From Cyclobacterium lianum (GTDB lineage: Bacteria; Bacteroidota; Bacteroidia; Cytophagales; Cyclobacteriaceae): a DNA stretch of 64,000 bases. This document shows positions 18,487 to 29,131 of the stretch, one piece after another; positions within the stretch are counted from its first letter, which is position 1, and every line of letters starts with the position of its first letter. Both the position numbers and the translations under genes were made by a program. The stretch is from the NCBI RefSeq assembly GCF_900143075.1, contig NZ_FRCY01000012.1:84624-148623 (forward strand), written 5' to 3'. Under the pieces are notes generated by a model. That model made no database searches. It saw only the letters and a program-made list of their open reading frames with translations, and had not been told where the DNA came from.

Positions 18487-21400
18487 TTAGTTAAGGTTTA
18501 ATTCAGGTAAAAATGAATAGTTAGAAGACTTATTAAGACATGGGCCGGAAATGACCGTTACCGTAATAGTAAATGACTTACATTTTGTTGCACAGCCTAC
18601 TTTTACACAAGCCGTGGCACCGTAAGATCCTCCCAAAAAGGTAATCCCTTTATTAGTGTCTCCACAAACGCGTAGTCTCGCAAATACCGATACGTCTAAC
18701 CCGGCCAGTGTTACACCAAATATTTTGATATAAGCATAGCCATGTACATTGGCGAAGATCTCACCTAAAATATACAGCACATCTTTTTCGGCTGTAAGAA
18801 TGTCTTCTCTTACCAGGTTGTGAATATTGCGTATCCGGTAAAATGACTCATCTTCAAGAAATGAATGGCTTGCCAGTACAAATGCCCGGGCCTCAAGCCT
18901 AAGCTTTTCAGGTAATAGTGCTTTCCGGCTAACGGTAAATGCTTCCTGAAGCGCCTTGTCATAGACATATTTAACCATCAGTACACCTCCCAGATCGATG
19001 GTCAATCCTGCCTTACCAATGCCAAATTTAACCTCATAACTCCAACCGGCCTTCATGGCTATGGCAAACAGTACAAAGCCATTTCTGTGATCCAGCTCAA
19101 ATTTGAAGCCACCGGCTATCACATTGGGTATCGGCCAGGTAGGCGGAAAGTAAGACAGCTGGCTGGCTTTGCTCCAGTTTCGTTGAAAACTGTTTCCTCC
19201 GGTTTGCGGTGGCCATCCAAAGCTCGCCAGCAAATAAGCTGGCCCTCCAAATGAAGTCCCTAACAGGATCTGACCGGGTCGAAACGACCAGCGTTTGGGT
19301 GCGCTAGGAGATGGAAAATGAAAGGTTGGCAATTGAAAACCTACCAAAATCCTCTTTTTCACCAGGTCTATGGTAAAAAGGATCTGTACGTCCTCTATGC
19401 CTTTAAACATTTTGACCCAACCCTCTATCCTGATGATACCTTCGGATGAATAAAGCAGTCCGGTAAATTTTTCTTCTTCCGGAGGAGTGGTTATTTGTAA
19501 ATTATTACCTGCAGTAATCAGGTCATAAACCAGGTAACCGGAAGCGAGCATGGCAAAGCCTGTCTTGTCGGAATAGGTCCAGTTTTCCAACCACTCAGGT
19601 CGGCTGGCACTATCAGGCTTTCGAAGTGATTTGAGCCCTTCATCCACATTTTCTACAATATTGGCGATCTGGCCTTTGTAATCACTGTTTTTGGAGAACA
19701 CTAACTCCGCATCTCTAAGTTTGCCGAATCCAAGGTTAATATCGCCGCCTATTCTCAATCCGGACACCCAATACTTCACACCGTTGTTGGATGCGATTTT
19801 CACAAAAATTTCATTTGAATCGCCGAAAATACCTGGTGCCTTAAGGAAGATCACGCCGTAAAATTCGCGATCCCTGCCCTGCGAAAGCAAATTGTCTCGC
19901 TCCAGTGCCTCTCTCGGTGGGGTATTGACCGGATCATAACCTGCATCCGGAAAGGCTTTACCCCAAGCCAGCATACCACCGATCCTGATCTCATCGGATA
20001 GCGCCAGGCTCCCTTCGATCTTGTCGAGGTGAATATCAAAATCCCAACCTGATCCGGCTTTCATGGTCACCACTACCCTGCCGCCGATCTTGGCAAAGTT
20101 TTCAAGTCCAAAGTTGAACTCTCCGGCCACCTCCAGACGATTGCCGTTGGCCTCGCTTATGATGATATTGATGGCCTTGATAGAAAGCGGCCACTTGCCA
20201 AATACATCAGTTTTGGTGTCACCTCCCATGATGATAGACAGCACGGCTGTTTTCCCTTCAAGATCAAATCCCATGGCGGTCCTCAGTATGTGATGCATGT
20301 TGGGTTCGCCATTGGCAGGCGTATATTTATCAAAAATCGGTAACGCGCTCGCGAGTTCTGCACTGGGAAACAGCTCTACCGACGCGAATAGCTGTTTGAA
20401 ATTGGTATCGAATTTTCTGAAACGGATAAAGTCCAAGCCAGGAATAGTGTCCCTGACATCCAGAGGTTTTACATAATCCAACGATGGAGTGATCCTAAAG
20501 CTTTCAATTCCACCCGATTGGTCAAAAGTCATGGCTGCGTTGCCCTTGATATCGAACTTATAATCGGTACCTCTTTGTAGCAACTTGAGGTTGACATCGA
20601 AGGTAAAATCTCTCAACTGATTTTCTATCCCAATACAATGGATCTTGGATACATCAAACTTGATAATGCTGTTGTCAAGGATATTGATGGTGAAGTTGGG
20701 ATCATTAGTAATCTCGTCCGGCACCTTGGCTATCCAGGTAAATCCTTTGGCATCACGCCAGCCAAAATCCAGAAAAAGGTTATCGTTGATTTCTTTTATC
20801 AGTTTATCTAGGGTCTTGCCAAAATACCCGGTATTGAAATTGAGACTGAGCACTAATGGCATATGCCGAAACACAATACCCATAAACTGGGGACTTGTAG
20901 GGTCTATTTTTCCATTGGTAGTATCCGGAAGATTGTGGTTGTATGATGGAAATAGTTTTTTGTATCGGTCAGATGTGGCCAGTGCATGGAAAGACTGTTT
21001 TGTAAAGCCCAATTGTCCGTCGAAATCCAGGCTGCCCTTTTTGTTTTGATCAATGGCTATACCCGATGGAATGTTGTGACCCGGATACCGCTCGGCTACC
21101 AGGTCATAGGCATAGTCTACTTTGATTGTACCTGAGTCCTCTTTTGTTTTTCGCACCAAAGGGATCCCCATAGACTTGAAAAGCGGCCAAAAGCCGTAAG
21201 AGGTCCTGATCTTGCCATCCGGATCCTTAATTTTTATATTATCGTCAACAAAGGCCTTGAACCTACTTTTGATATCCGCATTGGTTGTGTAAAAAGTGAT
21301 CAACAGCTCATTGACATTTCTGTTCAAAAGCCACTCCTTGAACGTATCGGGATCAATTTTTTTAACATCGAAACGAACATTGAGCAGTTCTTTCTCTTCT

Positions 21401-23151
21401 CGGGGCAGACAGGTCGCATAGATCTCAGCTGGATTAAATGATTCACATATCAATCCTGCAGTAACATATCCGGCACTCAATACAAGCGTGGATGCATAAG
21501 CCATGTAGATCAGCTTTTCTTTTTCCTCCTCGTCATATTTTTCCGTTGTGATCTCAGTCTTGGTAATCTCAGTTCTGAAAGCCTTTGGTGCGTCATATGA
21601 ATCGTACTTCACTTCGGATTCCTCATGGTCCAACAGCTTAAACTCACTTGTGGTCGGATTGATGCTAAATTCTGTCAGCCATTTGTCATCTTTCGGCTTA
21701 ATACCGTCCTCAAGCATGTCAAACGCCACCTGACTTTTCTTGTACTTCCAATTTATTTTGTCCAGGCTTGGTTTATCGTTTGATTCAAAATTGCCCGGTG
21801 CAAAAGGTGAGATTTCCAGTTCAGGCTTAAGTACGACAAATTCCTTGTCTCCGGAATCCAGCACAAAGCTGTTGGTCTGCCCATCGCTCGAAGCAATCAG
21901 AAATGAGGGAATGCTTGGTATCCTTACTGTTCTTCGCCCACCTTCCTGTATATTCTTTTTCGGCACCAGCAATGAATCTGCCGTACCCAAAGCCGTATGC
22001 AACTTTTTACCGGCCTGCAATACGAGGTCATCAGTATTCGGATCGAAGGCTAGCAGTGCCAGATTTGCATCCAGCTTGATTGAAGAGCCTTTTTCATTAC
22101 TCAAACCCCGAACACGAATGCCGTAATGTTGATTAGCCAGTGTCAAATCTTCCCTGAGATCTCCCTGATAGATAAACTGCGGATTGAACCTGAACACCTT
22201 TTCGTGATTGGTGATCTCATTTTTTTTAGCCGTTCTACCGGTAATCTCCAAGGGAAAGAGAAATATCAGTCTGTCTTCTTCCCCGGCCATCTTGTTCGTG
22301 CCGGTGAAAATCTTCGTTCGTTTACCCTGATGTCCTACTTTTCGGTCAGAATGTTTATAGGATATGGTTGTTTCCGAAGCCTGAAATCCCAGACTTCTGA
22401 TCTGACCATCCAGACAAGTCATTCGACTGAAGGTCAACAATGATCCCTGCCCCAAACTTCGCCCGTCCAGTTGCCAGTTGCTTTGTCCATTGAGTTTGAC
22501 ATGGTGTGCATTACGCTGATCCGAGATCAGATCAAGTGCCTTAGACACGAAATTGAAAATGAAGGTAGTCTTTCTTTGTATGGTAAAGCTAAGCGTACCA
22601 AAAGACTCCAGGTTTGCGGCCGAGGTAGGTGAACCCATTTCTACACAAGCGTGGTTGTTTTCCAACTTAAGGAAATGACCGAGTCGACCGCTTATATCCG
22701 ATACTATTGGACTGAGCAAAGTGGGCGTTTCGTCCGACTTGTAGTAAAACAAGTTTTTCGAGGTATCGACCTGGGTGATATCACCCGTAATCGAAACAGA
22801 AAATCTCTCCAGAGAAACTTCCAGCTGCTGCCCCATCGCAATCGAAATTTTGCTGATGTAAAGATGAGGGGATTCCGGATTTTTGGCCACCTTTATGGCA
22901 GACGCAAAACTGAATGCATAAAACTGATCAGTTTGTTGGAGGGTGTATTGATTGCCTTCTTTCGAAACCCGAATCTTGCCATTTGGAAATAGAGCAGGAT
23001 CAGAAATGCTGGTTTTCCCGTCCACGGTAAATTGAAGCATAAATTTCCCTTGCGCATAATTCACACCATTGTCCTCAACGATTGAGCTTTCGCCCGCCTT
23101 ACCCTCCAAGCGAAACAATGATTGATACTTGTATAGCAGAATTGTAGTCAT
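18487..23151 (-). CDS. Giant 1554-aa beta-rich protein, function unknown
   Basis: 1554 aa without a signal peptide. The bulk is long amphipathic beta-strand sequence. The region about residues 930-1450 has repeated strand pairs (FNFGLENFAKIGGRVVVTMK, GGFKFELDHRNGFVLFAIAM) that recall DUF6603-type bacterial proteins; that link is a guess. The C-terminal 60 residues are Cys-rich (six Cys), ending in NYSFLPELNLN. It lies 9 bases after the exported protein gene and 4 bases before the second giant gene. No catalytic motif is visible. A shell, fibre or carrier-type structural role is possible, inferred only from size and strand content. Confidence 0.8.
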   Translation of the reverse strand: MTTILLYKYQSLFRLEGKAGESSIVEDNGVNYAQGKFMLQFTVDGKTSISDPALFPNGKIRVSKEGNQYTLQQTDQFYAFSFASAIKVAKNPESPHLYISKISIAMGQQLEVSLERFSVSITGDITQVDTSKNLFYYKSDETPTLLSPIVSDISGRLGHFLKLENNHACVEMGSPTSAANLESFGTLSFTIQRKTTFIFNFVSKALDLISDQRNAHHVKLNGQSNWQLDGRSLGQGSLLTFSRMTCLDGQIRSLGFQASETTISYKHSDRKVGHQGKRTKIFTGTNKMAGEEDRLIFLFPLEITGRTAKKNEITNHEKVFRFNPQFIYQGDLREDLTLANQHYGIRVRGLSNEKGSSIKLDANLALLAFDPNTDDLVLQAGKKLHTALGTADSLLVPKKNIQEGGRRTVRIPSIPSFLIASSDGQTNSFVLDSGDKEFVVLKPELEISPFAPGNFESNDKPSLDKINWKYKKSQVAFDMLEDGIKPKDDKWLTEFSINPTTSEFKLLDHEESEVKYDSYDAPKAFRTEITKTEITTEKYDEEEKEKLIYMAYASTLVLSAGYVTAGLICESFNPAEIYATCLPREEKELLNVRFDVKKIDPDTFKEWLLNRNVNELLITFYTTNADIKSRFKAFVDDNIKIKDPDGKIRTSYGFWPLFKSMGIPLVRKTKEDSGTIKVDYAYDLVAERYPGHNIPSGIAIDQNKKGSLDFDGQLGFTKQSFHALATSDRYKKLFPSYNHNLPDTTNGKIDPTSPQFMGIVFRHMPLVLSLNFNTGYFGKTLDKLIKEINDNLFLDFGWRDAKGFTWIAKVPDEITNDPNFTINILDNSIIKFDVSKIHCIGIENQLRDFTFDVNLKLLQRGTDYKFDIKGNAAMTFDQSGGIESFRITPSLDYVKPLDVRDTIPGLDFIRFRKFDTNFKQLFASVELFPSAELASALPIFDKYTPANGEPNMHHILRTAMGFDLEGKTAVLSIIMGGDTKTDVFGKWPLSIKAINIIISEANGNRLEVAGEFNFGLENFAKIGGRVVVTMKAGSGWDFDIHLDKIEGSLALSDEIRIGGMLAWGKAFPDAGYDPVNTPPREALERDNLLSQGRDREFYGVIFLKAPGIFGDSNEIFVKIASNNGVKYWVSGLRIGGDINLGFGKLRDAELVFSKNSDYKGQIANIVENVDEGLKSLRKPDSASRPEWLENWTYSDKTGFAMLASGYLVYDLITAGNNLQITTPPEEEKFTGLLYSSEGIIRIEGWVKMFKGIEDVQILFTIDLVKKRILVGFQLPTFHFPSPSAPKRWSFRPGQILLGTSFGGPAYLLASFGWPPQTGGNSFQRNWSKASQLSYFPPTWPIPNVIAGGFKFELDHRNGFVLFAIAMKAGWSYEVKFGIGKAGLTIDLGGVLMVKYVYDKALQEAFTVSRKALLPEKLRLEARAFVLASHSFLEDESFYRIRNIHNLVREDILTAEKDVLYILGEIFANVHGYAYIKIFGVTLAGLDVSVFARLRVCGDTNKGITFLGGSYGATACVKVGCATKCKSFTITVTVISGPCLNKSSNYSFLPELNLN

Positions 23152-23160
23152 GGCTGCAGA

Positions 23161-24288
23161 TTACTTTAAGTAGATAATGTCTCCCGGATAAAGAGATTCT
23201 TCATCGAAATTCCGACTTGGATGATAGCGGGCCTCTCGTTTCGGATCGGTGCCCAAGGTATTAGGCCTTGAAAAAATAATTCCTTTGATAAATTTCTTTC
23301 TTAACCTGATCCTGGCACGTATCGTCTCATCAGCGAAAAATTTACCGAAGCTTGTGTTCGCATAGCTCAGCTCGTAGCACTTTCGTTTGTAATTGACTCG
23401 TAACGTAGAAAAGTACTTTTCAGGGGTAATCCTCACTGAGATATCCGACACCTGTGACCCTTCACCAATCCGCTGGTAATAAAAGTCTGTGATCTTTTTC
23501 TCAACCTGATGATAGTTCAGCCCGGCAGCATTCATTTTATATGTATTGGACTGTGCGTCAAACCACACGCTTGAATCCGATTCCCTGATGGCAGGCGCTA
23601 CATTGCTGTTTATGCTTTCATAAAACACCGGTAGTGTTATCATGCTGTCAGCATCTACCAGACATTTCTGTACAATTCGTTCTTGTTTAAGCTGCGTATT
23701 ATTAAAAATCAAACTATGTTCGTAGCTAATATTCAATTCAAGAATTGAACTAGGGGGTACAATCAATAAAGTTGTAGGATCATAATTGATTTGATAATTT
23801 AGATCTTTATTTTTAGCAATTAGCGCAATAAAAAAGAGCAATCGTAATCGTTCATCGTCAACCTTGTTGGGGTCCCATTCAACCGAATTGGTGGTTCCAT
23901 CTTTGATATAAGTAAGTTTAATTTTTTCATTTCGAACCATACTTTGCAAGAGAAACAACTCTTTATTTTGTCTATTGACATTGAAATTTTTGTTGCCTTC
24001 GTCAATAATAGCCTGCAGGTTTTTACTCCCAAATATTCTGATCCTGACGTCATGGACGGGCCAGTTGTCCTCAGTATTTTCGGTTAGTCTTTTGGCTTCT
24101 TGCCTTAGCGCATCGGGAAGATTGTTTAATGGTTCGGGAAGTTCCTGAGCGATACTTATCCGCTGAACAAAAATCAGAAGGATGATAAATATTACTGATT
24201 TGCTAAAAAATAAATCGGTCCATGACGACATAAGAGCGGATTGTACTTTTCGGAAAGCAATCTTGATATGTGAATTGGGATTTTTCAT
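23161..24288 (-). CDS. Membrane-anchored or exported protein heading the giant-protein operon
   Basis: 375 aa from the ATG at 24288; the frame opens further upstream at a GTG (24354), and an ATG at 24231 would give a more classical signal peptide. A single hydrophobic segment (SVIFIILLIFVQRISIAQE) ends in a likely signal-peptidase site, so the following 310 residues are periplasmic or secreted. They are mixed alpha/beta with no recognised motif and end in ESLYPGDIIYLK, an ending like that of cell-envelope export proteins, though this is weak. First gene of the operon with the two giants. Function unknown. Confidence 0.65.
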   Translation of the reverse strand: MKNPNSHIKIAFRKVQSALMSSWTDLFFSKSVIFIILLIFVQRISIAQELPEPLNNLPDALRQEAKRLTENTEDNWPVHDVRIRIFGSKNLQAIIDEGNKNFNVNRQNKELFLLQSMVRNEKIKLTYIKDGTTNSVEWDPNKVDDERLRLLFFIALIAKNKDLNYQINYDPTTLLIVPPSSILELNISYEHSLIFNNTQLKQERIVQKCLVDADSMITLPVFYESINSNVAPAIRESDSSVWFDAQSNTYKMNAAGLNYHQVEKKITDFYYQRIGEGSQVSDISVRITPEKYFSTLRVNYKRKCYELSYANTSFGKFFADETIRARIRLRKKFIKGIIFSRPNTLGTDPKREARYHPSRNFDEESLYPGDIIYLK

Positions 24289-24554
24289 TACTTGGAAGAT
24301 TATAGTTCTATATATCTTTAATTTTTGCGGATTATATAGTTCATGGAATAACACGATTTGACCAATTCATGAAAATATTATCTGAAAAGGTGTCAGGGCA
24401 ATCGATTGGATGGTTAAGTTCATTTAGGTAAGAGATTAAATTTCATACTACAATTTGAAAATACTGAATACCTCCCTGCCTTCTACCCTTAAAATCGAAC
24501 AATTCTAAAGTAGAGATAATCGGGTATCTTTCACTTGACATTTTGTGGGTTGGC

Positions 24555-25106
24555 TTATTTGTTCATCCCTTTACCAATTAAATAACCTCCTGATGAAATC
24601 CCCATTAAAACATATGCGGTTTCATCAAAACTGGGATATTCCATTCGACCCTTAAAGAACAAAGAAACGTAAATCGTAATATAAATTAAAGTGAAAAGTA
24701 GATTTTGTAATCTACCAACTGAAAACTGTCCATTATCATCGAGCAATATGTCAATCCAAAAACCTTGCGTTGTTGTTGAATTAGACTTTAATAAAGTTGT
24801 TGGTTTAGCAGATGCTTTTTGAGTCGCACTCACAATACCTGCGGTTAATCCTATGCCTATAGTGATACCTAAAAGAATTAAGGAGGTCTGGTTAATTTGC
24901 GGAAGGTTGGTGTTCTTAAATCCCCAATTTAAGACGAAAGCAGGGCATATTATCAAAGTCCATAACCACAACTGACATCTTGAAAAGCTGTAAGGAGAAG
25001 ACTTAGAACTTGATTCTCTAAGAAGTGTTGTCATAAATGCGACAAAGCAACAAATTGTAACTACTACAACAGCAACTATTATTGAGATGATTTTTACTGT
25101 TTCCAT
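24555..25106 (-). CDS. Polytopic membrane protein, function unknown
   Basis: 183 aa with about five hydrophobic segments (5-26, 44-61, 75-93, 132-151, 164-178). Two segments begin with an FSRCQLWLWT / SVGRLQNLLFT type repeat, i.e. an internal duplication with an aromatic-rich helix start, a pattern I associate with uncharacterised accessory-region membrane proteins. It is AT-rich, unlike the giant-protein operon upstream in sequence. No partner is certain; it may belong with the M19-like hydrolase 280 bases away on the same strand. Confidence 0.7.
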   Translation of the reverse strand: METVKIISIIVAVVVVTICCFVAFMTTLLRESSSKSSPYSFSRCQLWLWTLIICPAFVLNWGFKNTNLPQINQTSLILLGITIGIGLTAGIVSATQKASAKPTTLLKSNSTTTQGFWIDILLDDNGQFSVGRLQNLLFTLIYITIYVSLFFKGRMEYPSFDETAYVLMGISSGGYLIGKGMNK

Positions 25107-25388
25107 TTTTTTAAAATGTATTTCGTTTTCTACACAGTATTCAAAATTATCGATATTCTTAGTAACTCTAACTATGTAATCCTTAATTTTAATAATAGTT
25201 CAAAAGTATTTTTTATTTTATTGTTAGGAATAAATAATTTTAGTTTCAACCTACCTATTTCTATTATATATCTTTGTTTTACAATAAACTGCCAAATCAA
25301 ACAGGTTTTTTTGGTAGTTTTTAATTCTGAATTTCTTAAAATTAAAGTGAAACTGTATCAGCTAACTAATACTTTTGTTAATTGAATC

Positions 25389-26975
25389 TTATATTTTTCC
25401 ACTATTAAGATATTGTTTTGTAAAATATTTATCAAGAAATTGCTTTCCATTATTGTACATGATATCCCGAACCTGTGTCCTAATATCTTCAATATGATAA
25501 TTAAGACCAGGGTTATTATTTTGTCCTATTTTAGCCATAGCCGGTAATTCATTGATCAAATCCTTTTCGAGTTTTGGGTAATCCTTAATAGATTTACACG
25601 AATTAATTGGTTTGATAAGTCCATCAAAATCAGAACCTATACAAAGGTGTTTCCAAGTTTTTTTGCCTCCGACAGAAGCTGCATGTAATATGGTATTGCA
25701 TAAGTGTCTAAGTTGTTTTTCTTCTAAGAAGGCTTTATTTTCGTCAGAAAATGTTTCATCATCAAATTCCTCTGGCTCATCCATCAGAGATTGGATTAGG
25801 TCTAAATCTTCAGGAGTAGATGCGTATTTAACAGGATTTGATGACTTAACCTTCTCAATATTAAAAGGTCCTTTTAACAGTTCATTGAATTCATCAGCTT
25901 GAAAAAATTCCAATTTTGTCTTTCCAAATCCCAGAATACGTTGATCTAGACTTAAGCCGATCAAGCCATCGGAATCAAGAATAATTTTAATCTCTTCATC
26001 AAATAGATTGATTGACCAAGGGTTAAAATTAGTTTCTTCGTCTTGCTTCTTACCTTTAATTCCACAAATTTCTTTATAGACTACCACTTTATATGGAGTT
26101 TGATCTTGAACTACCTCTATATGCTTTTCGATTTCCTTAACGTTGAAACCTGCTAAGCCCATATGGGTAGCAACAATGGGGATATCACTAAATCCATTGT
26201 TCTTCCTATGTTGGTAGAACTGGAATCGAGCGTATGCACTCATGTGCTTTATATCGACCAGAATACGCTTCCCAGCGCTGGTATTATAACATAGATTAAT
26301 TATATCTATGCCATCTTTGCTAATGCCTTTTTGATTTTCTAATGGACGGAAAACGACACTTTTCGTAATTTTAGCACCATATGAATGATTGCATATGTAA
26401 TTCCAGGTTAAATGAGTAAGAGTTAGATACAGAATGGTAAAGTCAGGAAATTTTTTGATTTCGGTAAGGTTTTTTAACATTATATTACCTTGTCCTGTGC
26501 TCCCTGTAATTGCATGACTTCCTTCTATACTTATTATTCCATTTATAATTGATTCATCAGGGTTAAAATCCTCTATGCAAGTTAGAATTTTCACTCGTTT
26601 CTCTCCCTTTATTAGTTTAGAATTTAAATGTTCCCATTCATCCCAAAATAGTTCATTGTAAGAATAAACTCCATCATTTATATTTTTAAGAAATTTTTTA
26701 TTTAATGCTGAAAATATGTTAATAATATCCCTGATTAGCCAATAGTTTGAAAATCCTTTTTCTATTGGAACTATGGGAAAAACTGCTAAACGTACATTAC
26801 CTTTAAAAAATTTTGAAAAATTACTTTGAGATTTCAGTATTGGAGCAAGTACTCCCCAAGGTCCAACCTTTACTTTCTTCCACGGACTTTTTTTATCAGC
26901 CCTATCTTCATTCGTTAAAAATGATTTTGAACTGGGGTGAACATGTAAATCAAATCGGATATCTAAATTTACCAT
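25389..26975 (-). CDS. Membrane dipeptidase (M19)-like metal hydrolase
   Basis: 528 aa, no signal peptide. The N-terminal strand carries DLHVHPS (D9, H11, H13), the metal-binding start of amidohydrolase-type TIM barrels. Further on are IISIEGSHAITG, LTLTHLTWN, a DIKHMS segment, VATHMGLAGF and GSDFDG, the order of conserved motifs in peptidase family M19 (renal/membrane dipeptidase). The protein is longer than usual for M19 (about 330-400 aa), with an insertion before the GSDFDG motif. Cytoplasmic location is inferred. The substrate is unknown; a dipeptide or lactam-type amide is the family expectation. Confidence 0.75.
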   Translation of the reverse strand: MVNLDIRFDLHVHPSSKSFLTNEDRADKKSPWKKVKVGPWGVLAPILKSQSNFSKFFKGNVRLAVFPIVPIEKGFSNYWLIRDIINIFSALNKKFLKNINDGVYSYNELFWDEWEHLNSKLIKGEKRVKILTCIEDFNPDESIINGIISIEGSHAITGSTGQGNIMLKNLTEIKKFPDFTILYLTLTHLTWNYICNHSYGAKITKSVVFRPLENQKGISKDGIDIINLCYNTSAGKRILVDIKHMSAYARFQFYQHRKNNGFSDIPIVATHMGLAGFNVKEIEKHIEVVQDQTPYKVVVYKEICGIKGKKQDEETNFNPWSINLFDEEIKIILDSDGLIGLSLDQRILGFGKTKLEFFQADEFNELLKGPFNIEKVKSSNPVKYASTPEDLDLIQSLMDEPEEFDDETFSDENKAFLEEKQLRHLCNTILHAASVGGKKTWKHLCIGSDFDGLIKPINSCKSIKDYPKLEKDLINELPAMAKIGQNNNPGLNYHIEDIRTQVRDIMYNNGKQFLDKYFTKQYLNSGKI

Positions 26976-27678
26976 ATAAATAATAATGAATTAAGTTATA
27001 AAATTTTGATTTCAGAAAAATTATTATTTTAATAGTAGTTAAAGTGTTTTCAATTATTTTACGATTCATTTTACTTCTCTATATTTAAATATTTTTGCTG
27101 TATTAAGGGTTTGAATCATTCTTTCGAATATCTTTGTACAACAGATATTTGGATTCATGCAAGCTTCCTGGAGGTCCACGCAAACATGAACGAGCATTTC
27201 CGGATTATTTTGCTATTACTTAAGAAACTCTCCCAGGGAGATGGCTGTATTATTAAAGGAATTGAAATTTGACTTCAGTGCCATTCACTCAGAAAGCATG
27301 AGTTGGCAAATTCCTGAGTTTTTTCTTTTAAAATTTAATTGAAATAATTTTTGAGGGTAAGAAACACTTAATTTTAGGAAATCTTTAAGAGACTGTAAAA
27401 TAATAAGTGAAAATCTTAGAGATTAAAACTCAAAATTACCGGTAGCTATTAGAACTCTATCAATTAATTTGTAAGGGTTCCCTTATTTGCTGTAGATTTT
27501 ACAAGTCTGTTCAATTTAAGAAAATTTTTTTAAAAAAAAATGTTTTCGGCTTTTTTAGATAAAAATATTTTCTAAAGTTTATTTAATTATTCTAATCCTC
27601 TTTCATATTTCGGTGCTGGGAAATATGTCCAACTTTGAGCCTTCATAGTGCCTTTGCCCTACTTTTGTATAGTGAGGC
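26976..27678. other. AT-rich gene-free stretch
   Basis: No coding frame, RNA gene or repeat that I can support lies between the M19-like gene and the left end of the IS4-family element. Confidence 0.4.
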
Positions 27679-29086
27679 CAGTACCCACTCAATTAAGTTA
27701 AGTTTTTCGAATTACCATTTTCTTGTCTGAAAATGTTTTTTTAATTTTTCAGGTTCTGTTTCTCGACCAATTATCATGTAATGGGCATACTTTTCCTTTC
27801 CCCTTTTTCAAGAGCTTATTTTGTGGTGATATTTGACGGTTTTGTTTGTCCACTGATTTTTGATTCCTATTTATAGTACTGATTGACCCGGGTAGGCTCG
27901 TCTGTGTCTTTTCGAGGAAATTTCCTTCCCTTTTTTACAGCTACCAGATTTAGGGCTACTTTAATGATGAGGTTATCCAGAATCTTTACCACACATTCCC
28001 GGATGAATAGCTTTACAATCTTGGCTCTTAGGTGTAAAAAAGTATTTTTCCAATTGTATTTATAGGTCAGTTTCCTTTTTGCGTTCTTCTTTTTGATCTC
28101 CTTGCCAGCAGCCATTCCTGTCAGGGCCACCATGTTCATGGCCAGTATATGGGCGTAAAATTCCTGATAAATCCCCACCGGTTTCCTGCAACCAAACTGT
28201 TCCACTTTGATCCTAGGTTTCAAGTTTTTTATTCCTTCTTCCACACCCCATCTCATTCCATAAAGGGTTACTAAATCCTCAGTACTAAATTTACTTTCTT
28301 CCAAATTACTGACCAGTAGCTCGGTTTCGCCGGTTTCCAGGACAGCCTTGGTTATCCTTACCTGTATCGGGTTTTCTCTTTTTGAGTTTTTCTGCTCCTT
28401 TTTACTGGGTATCCATTCGGCGGTAAAATCTATCCTGCTGTCAGCCATTACCCCTTTGGCAGAATTGGACATCCCGGTGGACATCCGAATGCAAAAGGTC
28501 CTTCTTTCACAGGTCAATCGCTGCACTATTGGCATACACTCCGAAATATCCCCGGATCTGTTTGGAAGCGGGCAGATTTAAAGTACTGCCGTCCCCGGCA
28601 AGAATCCGGTATCCCTTTCATCTGAGGGATAGAAAAACTTTAATAAGCCTGGGAAGTGATAGCGCAAAGATCGGAAAAGAACCTCCAATCGATTTTATAC
28701 CTCGCCTGGGTAAAGGCACTACCGGTAACAGCCTGTTTACCGAGCTAGGAAGGAACCTTTGAGGATACAATTTCCGCTGATTTTTTAAACAACTTAAGAA
28801 CAGAAAGTGCGACAGTCTGAAAATCAAGCGGTGAAGTTCTGGAAAAATAGGCGGAATCCGGACAGTAAAATGACAGATGTTCAGTCGATTGAAATTTATC
28901 AAAGATTTTTTTTTGGACAATCGCAAAGAAATACCCGTCGTGTTTGAGTTGGTATTTTGTACCTTCATAGTTATATGTTTTAAAATACATAATTTACTTA
29001 AAGAAGGCCGGTTTTCATAAGGGGAATCGGCTTTTTTGGGGTTAAAGGCCTATTTTTCTTAACTTAATAGCATTGAGTACCCACTG
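27679..29086 (-). mobile_element. Decayed IS4-family insertion sequence
   Basis: About 1.4 kb bounded by imperfect inverted repeats. The left end is 27679-27702 (CAGTACCCACTCAATTAAGT then TAAG). The right end is 29058-29086; read inward on the minus strand it gives CAGTGGGTACTCAATGC then TATTAAGTTAAG. The two ends agree at CAGT, ACTCAA and TTAAGTTAAG. The interior encodes a broken DDE transposase on the minus strand. A target duplication was not evident. Confidence 0.65.
27867..28990 (-). pseudogene. IS4-family DDE transposase, frameshifted
   Basis: Pieces in all three minus-strand frames join into an IS4 transposase. The N-terminus (28990-28745) is MYFKTYNYEG... with LDFQTVALSVLKLFKKS. Then come QAVTGSAFTQARYKIDW in a second frame and ILAGDGSTLNLPAS, the first catalytic Asp, in a third. 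The intact C-terminal frame (28535-27867) carries YGMRWGVEEGIKNLK, a perfect Y-(2)-R-(3)-E-(6)-K motif. At least two frameshifts and two stops interrupt it, so it cannot make transposase. Confidence 0.8.
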
Positions 29087-29111
29087 TAGGGGGAGTCCAT
29101 GCTATTAAGTT
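29061..29111. repeat. Perfect 13-bp inverted repeat at the IS right end
   Basis: AACTTAATAGCAT (29061-29073) pairs perfectly with ATGCTATTAAGTT (29099-29111) across 25 bases. The inner arm is part of the IS4-type right end. The outer part (AGTACCCACT...ATTAAGTTA) also looks like a left end of the same element type, as if two ends abut here. Confidence 0.55.
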
Positions 29112-29131
29112 ATACCGCGGGTGGCGGTCTG

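Noticed and set aside
25116..25385. Plus-strand open frame of 89 codons
   Set aside because: It lies in extremely AT-rich DNA, codes for random Phe/Ile/Asn-rich sequence, and lacks a motif.
28348..28762. Plus-strand frames inside the IS4 remnant
   Set aside because: The minus strand gives recognisable transposase motifs (DGSTLNLP, Y-R-E-K), so these are shadows.
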